From Planctomycetaceae bacterium (GTDB lineage: Bacteria > Planctomycetota > Planctomycetia > Planctomycetales > Planctomycetaceae): a stretch of DNA of 38,324 nt. Below are positions 8,556-16,408 of this stretch, piece by piece (position 1 is the stretch's first letter; each line of letters starts with the position of its first letter). The notes beneath the pieces were generated by a model. The model saw nothing but the letters and a program-made list of their open reading frames with translations, was not told the DNA's origin and searched no databases. Where the stretch lies: positions 1-38,324 of the forward strand of contig PBSL01000038.1 in the NCBI GenBank assembly GCA_002726205.1, written 5' to 3'. A program made the translations under genes and the position numbers.

Positions 8556-9827
8556 ATGGACCCCGTCGTGAGACTTCTGAGACTGATCCAAACCGTGGTT
8601 TCATCCATTGCTCGGATGACCCGGACGCTTCTGCAGGCGACACTGCTGCTGCTGGTTTTGCTGTGCGTGGTGGAAGTGGGGGTCCGCCTGTTTGAAGGAC
8701 CGGAGGGTGAAGCGAGCACGCTCGACGGAGAGCGCGAGTACCTTGCGCCCTCGTGGACGTCCGGGCAAAGGCTGAAACCGTTGGTGCGGTGGAAGATCCA
8801 GGATGGGCAGGGCCTGGCCGAGGTACGGACAAACAGTCTGGGGCTGCGGGGGACCGAGCCGGTTGTACCGAAGCCGGGTGGTGTCTTTCGTGTTGTTTGC
8901 CTGGGTGATGAACGCGTGCTCGCTGCCGATGTGTCGCGGGAGCAGACTTTCTGTCACCGCTTGCAGGAGCTGCTGCAGCAACAAACCGGTCGCCGTGTCG
9001 AGGTGATCAACGCCGGGGTGCCGGGTCACTGCCCGCTGTTGAGCCTGTTGCAGGTCCGTCATGGCTTGCTGTCATTGGATGTCGATCTGTGGGTCTTGAC
9101 CTTCGACATGAGTGACGTGGCCGATGATTATCGCCTGCGACCCCGGTTGATCGTCGATGGCCGGGGCCGGCCGCTGGCATGCCCGCACCCGTCGTTGCAG
9201 GGCGGACCGGCCAACGCCTGGCAACAGATGTGCCGACGATTCCGGCTGGTCGATTGGAGTAGCCGCCGACTTGGACGGCTGTGGACACAGACGTTCCTGG
9301 AGTCTCCGGGGGGAGATCCGGGCAGCCGGCAGGGGCAATACGCGTGGCTTGCCAAGGATCCTCCCGACTGGACCGTGCATGTTCAACAGGCTCTCGACCC
9401 GATCCGTGATCTGTTCCGGCTGTGCCGGAAGCGATTGGTCGTTGCCGCCTGTCCTGCGCCTTGGCAGATTGGAACTGACGAAACAAGGCAAGCGGAGGTT
9501 CGATTGCGGATGGGGGTGCCCCCCGATGCGGTCTTTTCCAGTGACGCTCCGTTTCGAATCGTCGCTGACTTCACCAAACGACATGGGATTCCCTCCTGTG
9601 ACATGTCGATGGACTTTCACGCTGCATCGAAGGAAAAACCCCTGTTCCAGGAGAAACGTCCCGAACTCAATGCCCAGGGGCATGCCCTGGTCGCCCGATT
9701 ATTGGCGGCCCGATTGACCAATGGTCAGACCGCATTGCTGGAGTCCCCGGCCGAATCGACCGGACAACAACCCGTGCGGCCGGTGTCGATTGAGCGCCGT
9801 GATCGGGCTTCAAGAGGAGGGCGTTGA
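8556..9827 (+). CDS. SGNH-hydrolase-like membrane-anchored protein, nucleophile Ser replaced
   Basis: From ATG 8556 the protein has 423 residues. The frame is open back to 8463, but those residues are not family-like, and GGG directly precedes ATG 8556. A single membrane segment (about residues 21-42, LLQATLLLLVLLCVVEVGVRLF) anchors it, with the rest outside the cytoplasm. The core resembles planctomycete SGNH/GDSL proteins: RTNSLGLRG, then VVCLGDERVLAADVSREQTF, where block I is GDE instead of GDS (Glu119), NAGVPGHCPLLSLLQVRHG (block II-like) and FDMSDVADD, where G-x-N-D is expected. A late AQGHALVARLL matches the block V His. With Ser and Asn both absent at the expected places, ordinary esterase chemistry is unlikely. 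It may bind a ligand or act as a pseudo-enzyme in polysaccharide or envelope work. Confidence 0.78.
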   Translation: MDPVVRLLRLIQTVVSSIARMTRTLLQATLLLLVLLCVVEVGVRLFEGPEGEASTLDGEREYLAPSWTSGQRLKPLVRWKIQDGQGLAEVRTNSLGLRGTEPVVPKPGGVFRVVCLGDERVLAADVSREQTFCHRLQELLQQQTGRRVEVINAGVPGHCPLLSLLQVRHGLLSLDVDLWVLTFDMSDVADDYRLRPRLIVDGRGRPLACPHPSLQGGPANAWQQMCRRFRLVDWSSRRLGRLWTQTFLESPGGDPGSRQGQYAWLAKDPPDWTVHVQQALDPIRDLFRLCRKRLVVAACPAPWQIGTDETRQAEVRLRMGVPPDAVFSSDAPFRIVADFTKRHGIPSCDMSMDFHAASKEKPLFQEKRPELNAQGHALVARLLAARLTNGQTALLESPAESTGQQPVRPVSIERRDRASRGGR

Positions 9828-9946
9828 GCTGGTTGGCGGGTCTTGACGGGTTTCCGAGGGTGCGGGATACTCCACCCCTACGGTGGCGAACGGCCGGGTC
9901 CGAGTCGTCGTAACAGGTGAAACCGGAGCTCCTGCGGTCGGAATCG

Positions 9947-11209
9947 ATGGACGATCTGAAACAGTACGCTCTGACGCTGGCCACCCAGGCCCGCCAGGCC
10001 TCACGCCGGCTCGGCGGGATCGACGGTGGGCAGCGCAATACCTGGCTGGCACGGACTGCGGAGTTGCTGGTCGAGAACGGCTCGGTCTTGACCGAGGCCA
10101 ACGAACGGGATCTCGTGGTGGCCTCCGAGAACGGATTGAGCGGTGCAGCTATCGATCGGCTGCGGCTGACCAGTGATCGATTGGCGGCGATGGTGACGGC
10201 CTTGCAGGAGATCGCGGCGTTGCCTGATCCGGTCGGCGAGGTCATCGAATCCAATGTTCGGCCCAACGGCCTGTTGGTCACGAGGGTACGTGTGCCGCTG
10301 GGCGTGGTCTTTTTCATCTTCGAGTCACGCCCGAACGTGACGATTGATGCGGCTGCCCTGTGCGTGAAAAGCGGCAACGCGGTCATCCTGAGGGGCGGCA
10401 AAGAAGCCATCCACAGCAATCGGGCGTTGTACGAAATTCTGGTCGAGGCCGCCCGAGAGTGTGGTTTGCCGTCCGGGGCGGTGCAGCTGGTCGATACGGT
10501 TGATCGCGCCGCCGTCGGCGAGTTCCTGGCGCTGGGATCACTGATCGATGTCACGATTCCGCGGGGCGGAAAATCGTTGATCGAGCGGGTTGCCGCGGAT
10601 GCGACGATGCCGATCATCAAGCACTTCGACGGGATCTGTCACGTCTTCGTCGATCGTGCGGCAGATCTCGAAATGGCCAGGCGGATTGTCGTCGACAGCA
10701 AGTGCCAGCGACCGGGAGTCTGTAACGCGGCAGAGACCCTGCTGGTGGATCGGGAAGTTGCCGAGACGTTTCTTCCCGAGATCGCCGGTTCGCTCGAGGC
10801 GGAGGGGGTACTCCTGAAGGGATGTCCCGAGACGTGCCGACTGGTTCCCAGCGCCGAAGAGGCCCGGGAAGTTGATTTTCGCACCGAATATCTCGACCTG
10901 GTGATTTCGGTCCGCGTCGTCGACGACGTGGCTGCGGCGATCGACCACATCGACGAATTCGGTTCCGGACACACCGAGGCAATTGTCACCGCGGATCTGG
11001 AGACATCCCGGCGATTTTGCCGGGATGTTGATTCATCGGCTGTGATGGTCAATGCCAGCACGCGATTCAACGACGGTGGTGAATTCGGTCTTGGTGCCGA
11101 AATCGGTATTAGCACCGATAAGTTTCATGCTCGTGGTCCCTGCGGGCTGCGAGAACTGACCTGTTACAAGTACGTGGTCCACGGTGCCGGACAGCTGAAG
11201 TCGGGCTGA
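9947..11209 (+). CDS. proA: Gamma-glutamyl phosphate reductase
   Basis: Reduces gamma-glutamyl phosphate to glutamate semialdehyde with NADPH, the second step of proline synthesis; cytosolic. The protein of 420 residues from ATG 9947 (MDDLKQYAL) has the usual length; the frame could begin at 9917 but those ten residues are not family-like. Visible motifs are [43 protein letters not shown], the catalytic Cys259 in [13 protein letters not shown], and the C-terminal [19 protein letters not shown] with GPCGLRELT, all typical of ProA. proB is not adjacent. The next gene (FliM-like) begins 45 bases after the stop on the same strand but has no obvious link. Confidence 0.96.
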   Translation: MDDLKQYALTLATQARQASRRLGGIDGGQRNTWLARTAELLVENGSVLTEANERDLVVASENGLSGAAIDRLRLTSDRLAAMVTALQEIAALPDPVGEVIESNVRPNGLLVTRVRVPLGVVFFIFESRPNVTIDAAALCVKSGNAVILRGGKEAIHSNRALYEILVEAARECGLPSGAVQLVDTVDRAAVGEFLALGSLIDVTIPRGGKSLIERVAADATMPIIKHFDGICHVFVDRAADLEMARRIVVDSKCQRPGVCNAAETLLVDREVAETFLPEIAGSLEAEGVLLKGCPETCRLVPSAEEAREVDFRTEYLDLVISVRVVDDVAAAIDHIDEFGSGHTEAIVTADLETSRRFCRDVDSSAVMVNASTRFNDGGEFGLGAEIGISTDKFHARGPCGLRELTCYKYVVHGAGQLKSG

Positions 11210-11254
11210 GATGGTGAGACGACGAAACGGTCATGAAGACCGGGGAGACGACCG

Positions 11255-12211
11255 ATGGCGTTCGTGTTGAGCCGGACCGAGGTCGAGGCATTGTTGGCTG
11301 GTCGGGTGGACCGGAACTTGGACCGGGTTGACGATCCGCGGAGATCGGCGACGGAGCAAGCGAGTGCAGCGTCTCCGGAATGGCCGTTGACGACTCTGCA
11401 GCGACTCGAATCGCGTCTGAAGGCTGCCGCGAGTGAGCTGACCACCGTGATCGGCGAACGATTGGCCGCTGCGTCGGATGGACCGATCGAGGTGGAATAC
11501 CTGGGAGTGGCACCGGGGGCACGATTGCCGCAGGACTCTGGAGAAGTCGGAACGTGGGTCTTGCAGGGGGTGCGACGACGCGATTCCGGTCGGATTGCGA
11601 TTGACCAGCCCCTGGCCGTGGGATTGATCGATGCGCTGCTCGGCGGGACCGCGGCCGCTTCCGCTACGTCCGCCGACCGGCAACTGACCGGTCTGGAATG
11701 GTCGTTGCTGACCCGCGCGGTGGAATTCGTGGCTGCGGTGTTGATGCCCAGCGGAAACGGAGAAGACCCGGCGGTGCTGGAAACCGCCAGGGAATCGATC
11801 AACGTACACGGTGAGACTGTCCTGGCTACGACGACCGGTCCACCGGTTCGAACCGTGTTGGCCGGATACCAGTGGAAACTTCCGGACTGCCGGGGGCTTG
11901 TCCATTTCGAACTCTCGGCCGGCCTGGTCGAACGACTTACCGAGCCGATGGGTTCGAACGATTCGGTGTTGGACGAGGCGACCCTGTCTCAAACGAGTAC
12001 TCTCGTGGCACGATTACCGACGTGTGGGCTGGCCACCTCCGACCTCGGTGAACTCTGTGTCGGTGACGTGATCGTAACCGGTCAGCCCGTCGCCGACGGT
12101 CCCGGTTCGGAATGGGAGGTGCTCGTTGACGGGAAACCGCGGTTTGCGGGGGAACCGGGGTCGATTGATGGTCGCCGTGCGGTCGTACTAAGCCAGCCGG
12201 ATGGGGTGTGA
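11255..12211 (+). CDS. FliM-like protein (SpoA/flagellar motor switch family)
   Basis: A 318-residue protein close to FliM in length. The N-terminus FVLSRTEVEALLAG (residues 3-16) matches the FliM form LSQDEIDALL, which in FliM binds CheY-phosphate. The middle part (residues 45-230) fits a CheC-like fold, with LIDALLGGT where FliM often has a Gly-Gly turn. The C-terminal region (about 245-315) fits a SpoA domain: LGELCVGDVIVTGQPVADG, then VLVDGKPRFAGEPGSIDGR. No other flagellar or chemotaxis gene lies in the window; proA precedes it and infC follows. In FliM the protein forms the C-ring of the flagellar motor; here an alternative secretion or switch role is possible. The family assignment comes from motifs and length and is fairly good; the function is not settled. 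Confidence 0.72.
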   Translation: MAFVLSRTEVEALLAGRVDRNLDRVDDPRRSATEQASAASPEWPLTTLQRLESRLKAAASELTTVIGERLAAASDGPIEVEYLGVAPGARLPQDSGEVGTWVLQGVRRRDSGRIAIDQPLAVGLIDALLGGTAAASATSADRQLTGLEWSLLTRAVEFVAAVLMPSGNGEDPAVLETARESINVHGETVLATTTGPPVRTVLAGYQWKLPDCRGLVHFELSAGLVERLTEPMGSNDSVLDEATLSQTSTLVARLPTCGLATSDLGELCVGDVIVTGQPVADGPGSEWEVLVDGKPRFAGEPGSIDGRRAVVLSQPDGV

Positions 12212-12303
12212 ATAAGCGATTGGTTCTTGACGATCGGCGCCAGCCTCGATAGAAGGGACTGAAGCGACCAAGCCGTTCGCACGGCCTGTACCAGGGGGAG
12301 AAG

Positions 12304-12843
12304 TTGCGCCGAAGAGGATTACCACCGGTTGCCGCGGAACAGATGCACCGGATCAATGAACAGATCCGGATCACACCTATTCGCGTGGTTGATCAGGAAG
12401 GCAACGTGGTCGGCATTCTTCCACGGGAAGAGGGGCTGCAGATTGCCCTCGAGGCCGGCCTGGACCTGGTCGAGGTCAGTCCGAATGATCGCCCACCGGT
12501 CTGCCGGGTCATGGACTACGGGAAGTTCAAGTACGATTTAAAGAAGCGGAAAACGAAGGGGACCAAGCAGCACGTCGTGCAGGTCAAGGAAATTCGGCTG
12601 AGGCCGAAGACTGGTGAGCACGACATCGATTTCAAGATCAAGCGGGCACGTCGGTTCCTGGAGAACCGGGACAAGGTGAAGATCAACGTGATTTTCCGTG
12701 GTCGCGAGAATGCTCACCGGGACCGTGGCCATGAGATGCTGGAGGAGATTATCGAGATCCTCGAGGACATCGCCAAGGTCGAGAAACCTCCCGGGATGGA
12801 GGGGGGGCGGACCATGTCGACGGTCCTTGCTCCAAAAGGCTGA
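12304..12843 (+). CDS. infC: Translation initiation factor IF-3
   Basis: Binds the 30S subunit and checks start codon and initiator tRNA. The 179-residue protein has the N-domain ([46 protein letters not shown]), the linker and the C-domain ([33 protein letters not shown]). The start is taken as TTG 12304, with AGGGGGAG ending four bases before it; ATG 12343 (MHRINEQ) is the alternative. A rare start codon agrees with the known autoregulation of infC through non-canonical starts, although the usual one in other bacteria is ATT. It opens the conserved infC-rpmI-rplT-pheS cluster on the plus strand. Confidence 0.95.
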   Translation: MRRRGLPPVAAEQMHRINEQIRITPIRVVDQEGNVVGILPREEGLQIALEAGLDLVEVSPNDRPPVCRVMDYGKFKYDLKKRKTKGTKQHVVQVKEIRLRPKTGEHDIDFKIKRARRFLENRDKVKINVIFRGRENAHRDRGHEMLEEIIEILEDIAKVEKPPGMEGGRTMSTVLAPKG

Positions 12844-12851
12844 GCCTCGGG

Positions 12852-12857
12852 TATACT
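12852..12857 (+). promoter_or_regulatory. Possible internal -10 box after infC
   Basis: TATACT (5/6 match to TATAAT) lies just after the infC stop and could drive rpmI-rplT-pheS separately. No good -35 is present at 16-18 bases; TTGCTC is at 19. Support is weak. Confidence 0.2.
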
Positions 12858-12954
12858 GGCCGTGACTGGTCCGGATGGTTTCACGCGGTCCTGCAGACAC
12901 CCGTCGACTTTCCCTTTGAACAATATCATTGGTTGTAACCACACATGTCAGTGA

Positions 12955-12971
12955 CCCCCGATTGGCGGGGG
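12955..12971 (+). promoter_or_regulatory. GC-rich hairpin in the rpmI leader
   Basis: CCCCCG and CGGGGG form a perfect 6-bp stem around ATTGG. The hairpin ends 19 bases before the rpmI start and no T-run follows, so it is not a standard terminator. It may be a regulatory stem of the L35/L20 leader; in other bacteria L20 represses this operon by binding its mRNA. Confidence 0.4.
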
Positions 12972-12990
12972 CGATCAGGATTTCAAGACG

Positions 12991-13191
12991 ATGCCCAAGC
13001 AAAAGACCCACAAGGGGATGAAGAAGCGATTCAAGGTGTCGGCGACCGGGAAGGTCAAGCACCGCAGTGCCTTTCGGGGTCACCTGCTGAGTTCGAAGTC
13101 TTCCAAGCGAAAACGACGACTCCGCAAGGATGGCATCGTGGTGGGAGCTGAGGCGAAGTCGATTCGTGACAGCCTCATTCCGGGTGCCTGA
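12991..13191 (+). CDS. rpmI: 50S ribosomal protein L35
   Basis: A 66-residue basic protein that starts [20 protein letters not shown] and has the usual L35 length and features ([37 protein letters not shown] split over the core). Part of the large ribosomal subunit. AGGA lies 10 bases before the ATG. It follows infC by 147 bases and precedes rplT by 94 bases; the long gaps leave room for mRNA leader structures. Confidence 0.97.
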   Translation: MPKQKTHKGMKKRFKVSATGKVKHRSAFRGHLLSSKSSKRKRRLRKDGIVVGAEAKSIRDSLIPGA

Positions 13192-13285
13192 CAGCCGATT
13201 CACCGACCACGTTGCACCGTCACCACGACAGGACACCACCGAGTTGTTCACCACGGCCCGCCAAGGCCGTTGAAGAGGTTCTACG

Positions 13286-13639
13286 ATGCCGAGAGTACTC
13301 AAAGGAGCGGCCCGCCGCAGGGCCAAGAAGCGATTGTTCAGGGAGGCCCGTGGCAATCGTGGAGGCCGCGGCAAGTTGCTGCGGACAGTCAAGGAGACCG
13401 TGGTCCGGTCACGAGCGTACGCCTACCGTGACCGACGGGTCCGCAAACGAGATTTCCGCCGCCTCTGGATCACCCGTCTGACGGCCGCCTGCCGCCAGCG
13501 TGGTCTGCGGTACTCGGTTTTCATCAACCAGTTGTCCAATGCCGACGTCGAACTGAATCGGAAGACGTTGAGCGAGCTGGCGATTTCGTACCCGCAGGTC
13601 TTCGATGAAATCGTGGCCGCGGTCGAGTCGGCGGCCTAG
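13286..13639 (+). CDS. rplT: 50S ribosomal protein L20
   Basis: A 117-residue basic protein, the usual L20 length, with [18 protein letters not shown] at the N-terminus, [20 protein letters not shown] in the middle and [20 protein letters not shown] near the C-terminus, all typical. It assembles early into the 50S subunit and in several bacteria represses the infC-rpmI-rplT mRNA. The start ATG 13286 follows GAAGAGG at a short distance. pheS begins 14 bases downstream. Confidence 0.97.
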   Translation: MPRVLKGAARRRAKKRLFREARGNRGGRGKLLRTVKETVVRSRAYAYRDRRVRKRDFRRLWITRLTAACRQRGLRYSVFINQLSNADVELNRKTLSELAISYPQVFDEIVAAVESAA

Positions 13640-13653
13640 CGGTTGGTAGGACG

Positions 13654-14658
13654 ATGACGGCCGAACCACAGGCTGCCTTCGAAAGCTATCGCGACGAGGC
13701 ACTCGCGGCGATTGCGTCGGCCGGATCCGAGGCCGAGCTGGAGTCTGTTCGTATCGAGTTTCTCGGCAAGAAACAGGGCCGACTCAAGGATCTGCAGACG
13801 CTGCTCGGCAAGGCCGAACCTGCCGAGAAACCCCTGTTGGGCAAACAGTTCAACGAGGTGCGAACCGACGTTGAGGGAGCGTTGGAGGCTCGTCGAGGTG
13901 AACTGGTTCGTCCGATCGCGGCCGTGGCCGCCGTCGATGTCACGCTGCCGGGAACGCGTCCAGTGATCGGACGCCGTCATCCGCTGAGCAAGACCATGGA
14001 CGAGTTCAAGGACATCGTCGGTCGGTTCGGATTCAGTGTGGCGACTGGCCCGGAGCTCGAGGATGACCATCACAACTTCGTCGCGTTGAACATTCCGCCC
14101 GTCCATCCGGCGCGGGATCCGCTGGACAATTTCTACCTGGCGGTGGCAGGCAAGTCCGGCGAGAAGGTCCTGATGAGGAGCCAGACGTCAACGGTGCAGA
14201 TCCGTGTCATGGAACAGTCACAGCCTCCGGTCCGCATCGTCTCGCTTGGTCGCTGTTATCGTCCCGATACGATCGATTCGACGCACCACTGCATGTTCCA
14301 TCAGATGGAAGGACTGATGATCGACACCGATGTCACGATGGCCGACCTGAAGACCGTTCTGAAACTCTTCGCCACCGCCTTTCTGGGCGATGACGTTTCG
14401 ATCCGGTTTCGACCCAGTTTCTTTCCTTTCACCGAGCCGTCGGTCGAGGTGGATGTGTTGTGGCGTGATCGTTGGCTGGAACTCGGCGGTGCTGGCATGG
14501 TCGATCCCAACGTGCTCCGCCAGGTCGGTTACGATCCTGAGCAGGTCAGTGGGTTCGCGTTTGGCCTGGGGATCGAACGCTTCTGTATGATGCGTTACCA
14601 GATCACCGACATCCGTCGCTTCTTCGAAAACGACGTTCGTTTTCTCTCGCAGTTCTAG
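13654..14658 (+). CDS. pheS: Phenylalanyl-tRNA synthetase alpha subunit
   Basis: Catalytic subunit of the class II (alpha-beta)2 enzyme that charges tRNA-Phe. The 334-residue protein has the N-terminal coiled coil (residues 1-90), the [15 protein letters not shown] region (motif 1 area), motif 2 in [20 protein letters not shown], the Phe-pocket part [17 protein letters not shown], and motif 3 in [16 protein letters not shown]. The length is standard. pheT, which normally follows, is missing here: the convergent zinc-ribbon gene comes next and its stop overlaps this one (shared CTAG), so the beta subunit must be encoded elsewhere. Confidence 0.97.
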   Translation: MTAEPQAAFESYRDEALAAIASAGSEAELESVRIEFLGKKQGRLKDLQTLLGKAEPAEKPLLGKQFNEVRTDVEGALEARRGELVRPIAAVAAVDVTLPGTRPVIGRRHPLSKTMDEFKDIVGRFGFSVATGPELEDDHHNFVALNIPPVHPARDPLDNFYLAVAGKSGEKVLMRSQTSTVQIRVMEQSQPPVRIVSLGRCYRPDTIDSTHHCMFHQMEGLMIDTDVTMADLKTVLKLFATAFLGDDVSIRFRPSFFPFTEPSVEVDVLWRDRWLELGGAGMVDPNVLRQVGYDPEQVSGFAFGLGIERFCMMRYQITDIRRFFENDVRFLSQF

Positions 14659-14990
14659 CCATCGACGGTTCCGGGCACCGCCGGATTCTGCTGGGCCGGT
14701 TTCAACGGCACGAACTGGATTCGGCCACCACACCGCTTGCAGGCGACTCGCGCCTGACGGTAGCGCCAGGCCGCCCGCAACTCTTCCAGGCAATGAGGAC
14801 ACTCGGCAAAAAAACCAACCAGCCGCGTCGAGGAACTCTCCGGGTCGAGGCGAAAACGGCCGCGGCACAGCTTGCACTCGACATGGCATCCCGCGTACTT
14901 GCGGTGAATTCTCAATTCCTGCTGACAGTGGGGGCAGCCGATGTGAAAACCACCCGGCTCCACTCGCTGCAGCTCGTTGATCGGGGCCAC
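14655..14990 (-). CDS. Tandem zinc-ribbon protein
   Basis: A 111-residue protein with two copies of one zinc-ribbon unit: [20 protein letters not shown] followed by CKLC, and [20 protein letters not shown] followed by CKRC. Each copy supplies two CxxC pairs, so the protein should bind two zinc ions. Each unit then ends in a similar GRFRLDP or GRIQFVP strand, which shows internal duplication. The start is GTG 14990, supported by GGGGAG nine bases upstream. The gene lies 32 bases after the PQQ-like propeller gene on the same strand and could be co-transcribed with it. Its stop overlaps the pheS stop. Zinc ribbons of this kind bind nucleic acids or proteins; the actual role is unknown. Confidence 0.75.
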   Translation of the reverse strand: MAPINELQRVEPGGFHIGCPHCQQELRIHRKYAGCHVECKLCRGRFRLDPESSSTRLVGFFAECPHCLEELRAAWRYRQARVACKRCGGRIQFVPLKPAQQNPAVPGTVDG

Positions 14991-15022
14991 TGTGTGTCTC
15001 CCCAGGGGATGGAATCACCCGG

Positions 15023-16246
15023 TCACTCGCTGGAGCGAGCCTCCAGGCAGAGTAGCCGGTGGAATGTTCTGATGTAGAGGCGGCCGGCGGCGACCGATGG
15101 TGTCGAGTGCGACGGGTCACCAAGCGGAACTTTGCCGAGGAGTTTGAAGACGGGACTGGCGGCGACAATCACAACCTCGCCGCGTTCGCTGACACCGTAG
15201 ATTTTTCCGTCGATGCAAACCGGGGAGCCGCTGTAGTTTCCGCCGACCCTCTTCGTCCACACCGTCTTGCCCGTTGCCAGTTCGACGCAGGAGAAAACTC
15301 CCTCGTCGTTCCACTCGTACAGGTGATCGCGGTAGGCGATGGGAGTTGTAACGTAAGGCAACTGACGTTCGCGTGTCCACCGGATCCGTCCTCGCGTGTC
15401 GACAGCCCGCTGCAGCACTCCGAAGCGGCCACCCTGTCCACAACTGGCGATCACCAGGCCTCCGGCGAACACGGGAGAGGCCACCGTGCGAAGTGGAAAT
15501 GCTTCGGTCGCCCAGTTCTGGCGACCGGTGTAAGGATCCAGGCTGCTGATGCCCGATTCTCCACTGACACAGATCAACTGTGGTGGCTGCTGTTTTTCGC
15601 GGATGATCAACGGCGTGGCGTAGGAGGTTCGGCCGCTCTTGAATTTCCTCAGCCGGCTCCAGACGGTCCGCCCGGTTTGGCGGTTTAGTGCCAGGACCGA
15701 ACTGGGGCCGTCCTGGTCGTTGGGGACGATCAGGAGGTCCTCGAAGATGATCGGGGAAGCGCCCAGGCCATGCTGGCTCTCGTAGGGGCCCAGCAGTCGT
15801 CGCCAGGCCAGGTTGCCATCGAAGTCGTAGGCGGACATCGCGTAGCGTTCCTTGTCGGCGAAGCCAACATAGACACGCGTACCGTCGGTACACGGCGTGC
15901 TCGAGGCCCAGCTGTTGCGCAGGTGCTTGCGGCTCTGGTTCATCCCGAGTGGTCGTGACCAGTGAATCTCGCCGCTGTCGGCGTTCAGGCAGAACAGGTA
16001 GCGGATCGCACCCTTGTTGACCGCCGACGTGATGAACAGCTTCTGGCCATGAATTACCGCCGCGCCGTGTCCTTCGCCGGGCAATCGAACGTTGAAGTTG
16101 TAGTCGCCGGGGCTCCAGGTCGTGGGAATCCCCTTCAGCGGGCTGACTCCGGTTCCATTGAAGCCGCGAAAACGGGTCCAGTTTTCGGCCTGCGCGGGGG
16201 CATGGATCAGGGAAATCAGCAGGAGGGCAATCAGGCAGCGAGACAT
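15023..16246 (-). CDS. Secreted PQQ-like beta-propeller protein
   Basis: A 407-residue protein with a clear signal peptide ([20 protein letters not shown], cut before ENW). The mature part begins with [14 protein letters not shown] and contains repeated blades of the PQQ-like type: [45 protein letters not shown] and [15 protein letters not shown], followed by [20 protein letters not shown]. No haem-binding CxxCH or dehydrogenase active site is evident, so it is unlikely to be a quinoprotein dehydrogenase; such propellers in planctomycetes are of unknown function and may be binding scaffolds. It is divergent from the sigma-54 activator and resembles the second propeller at 19291-20568. Confidence 0.88.
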   Translation of the reverse strand: MSRCLIALLLISLIHAPAQAENWTRFRGFNGTGVSPLKGIPTTWSPGDYNFNVRLPGEGHGAAVIHGQKLFITSAVNKGAIRYLFCLNADSGEIHWSRPLGMNQSRKHLRNSWASSTPCTDGTRVYVGFADKERYAMSAYDFDGNLAWRRLLGPYESQHGLGASPIIFEDLLIVPNDQDGPSSVLALNRQTGRTVWSRLRKFKSGRTSYATPLIIREKQQPPQLICVSGESGISSLDPYTGRQNWATEAFPLRTVASPVFAGGLVIASCGQGGRFGVLQRAVDTRGRIRWTRERQLPYVTTPIAYRDHLYEWNDEGVFSCVELATGKTVWTKRVGGNYSGSPVCIDGKIYGVSERGEVVIVAASPVFKLLGKVPLGDPSHSTPSVAAGRLYIRTFHRLLCLEARSSE

Positions 16247-16316
16247 GAGAAGAGTCGCTCCGAGTGGAAGGAAACGGGAATCGACCTAGGATGCCGGATG
16301 TCCGTCAACGTTGCAA

Positions 16317-16346
16317 GACCGTCCCTTGCGGCTGCTTTTGACGGTC
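16317..16346. promoter_or_regulatory. Inverted repeat between the PQQ-like gene and the sigma-54 activator
   Basis: GACCGTC (16317-16323) and GACGGTC (16340-16346) form a perfect 7-bp inverted repeat with 16 bases between, in the 162-base divergent region. A second pair GGTCC/GGACC follows just after. It could be an operator serving both genes, or chance in GC-rich sequence. Confidence 0.28.
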
Positions 16347-16408
16347 CGGTATCCTCGAGGGGACCGATCGGAGACAATCGAGGCCGATCGGAAGGGGATG
16401 CGATCGCC

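Noticed and set aside
11255-12211. FliM-like gene as part of a type III secretion or flagellar cluster in the window
   Set aside because: No other component of either system is encoded nearby, so only the single protein can be claimed.
14811-14818. Run of seven T (minus strand) in the zinc-ribbon gene as a frameshift site
   Set aside because: The frame is intact through the run and codes for a sensible duplicated domain, so no shift is needed.
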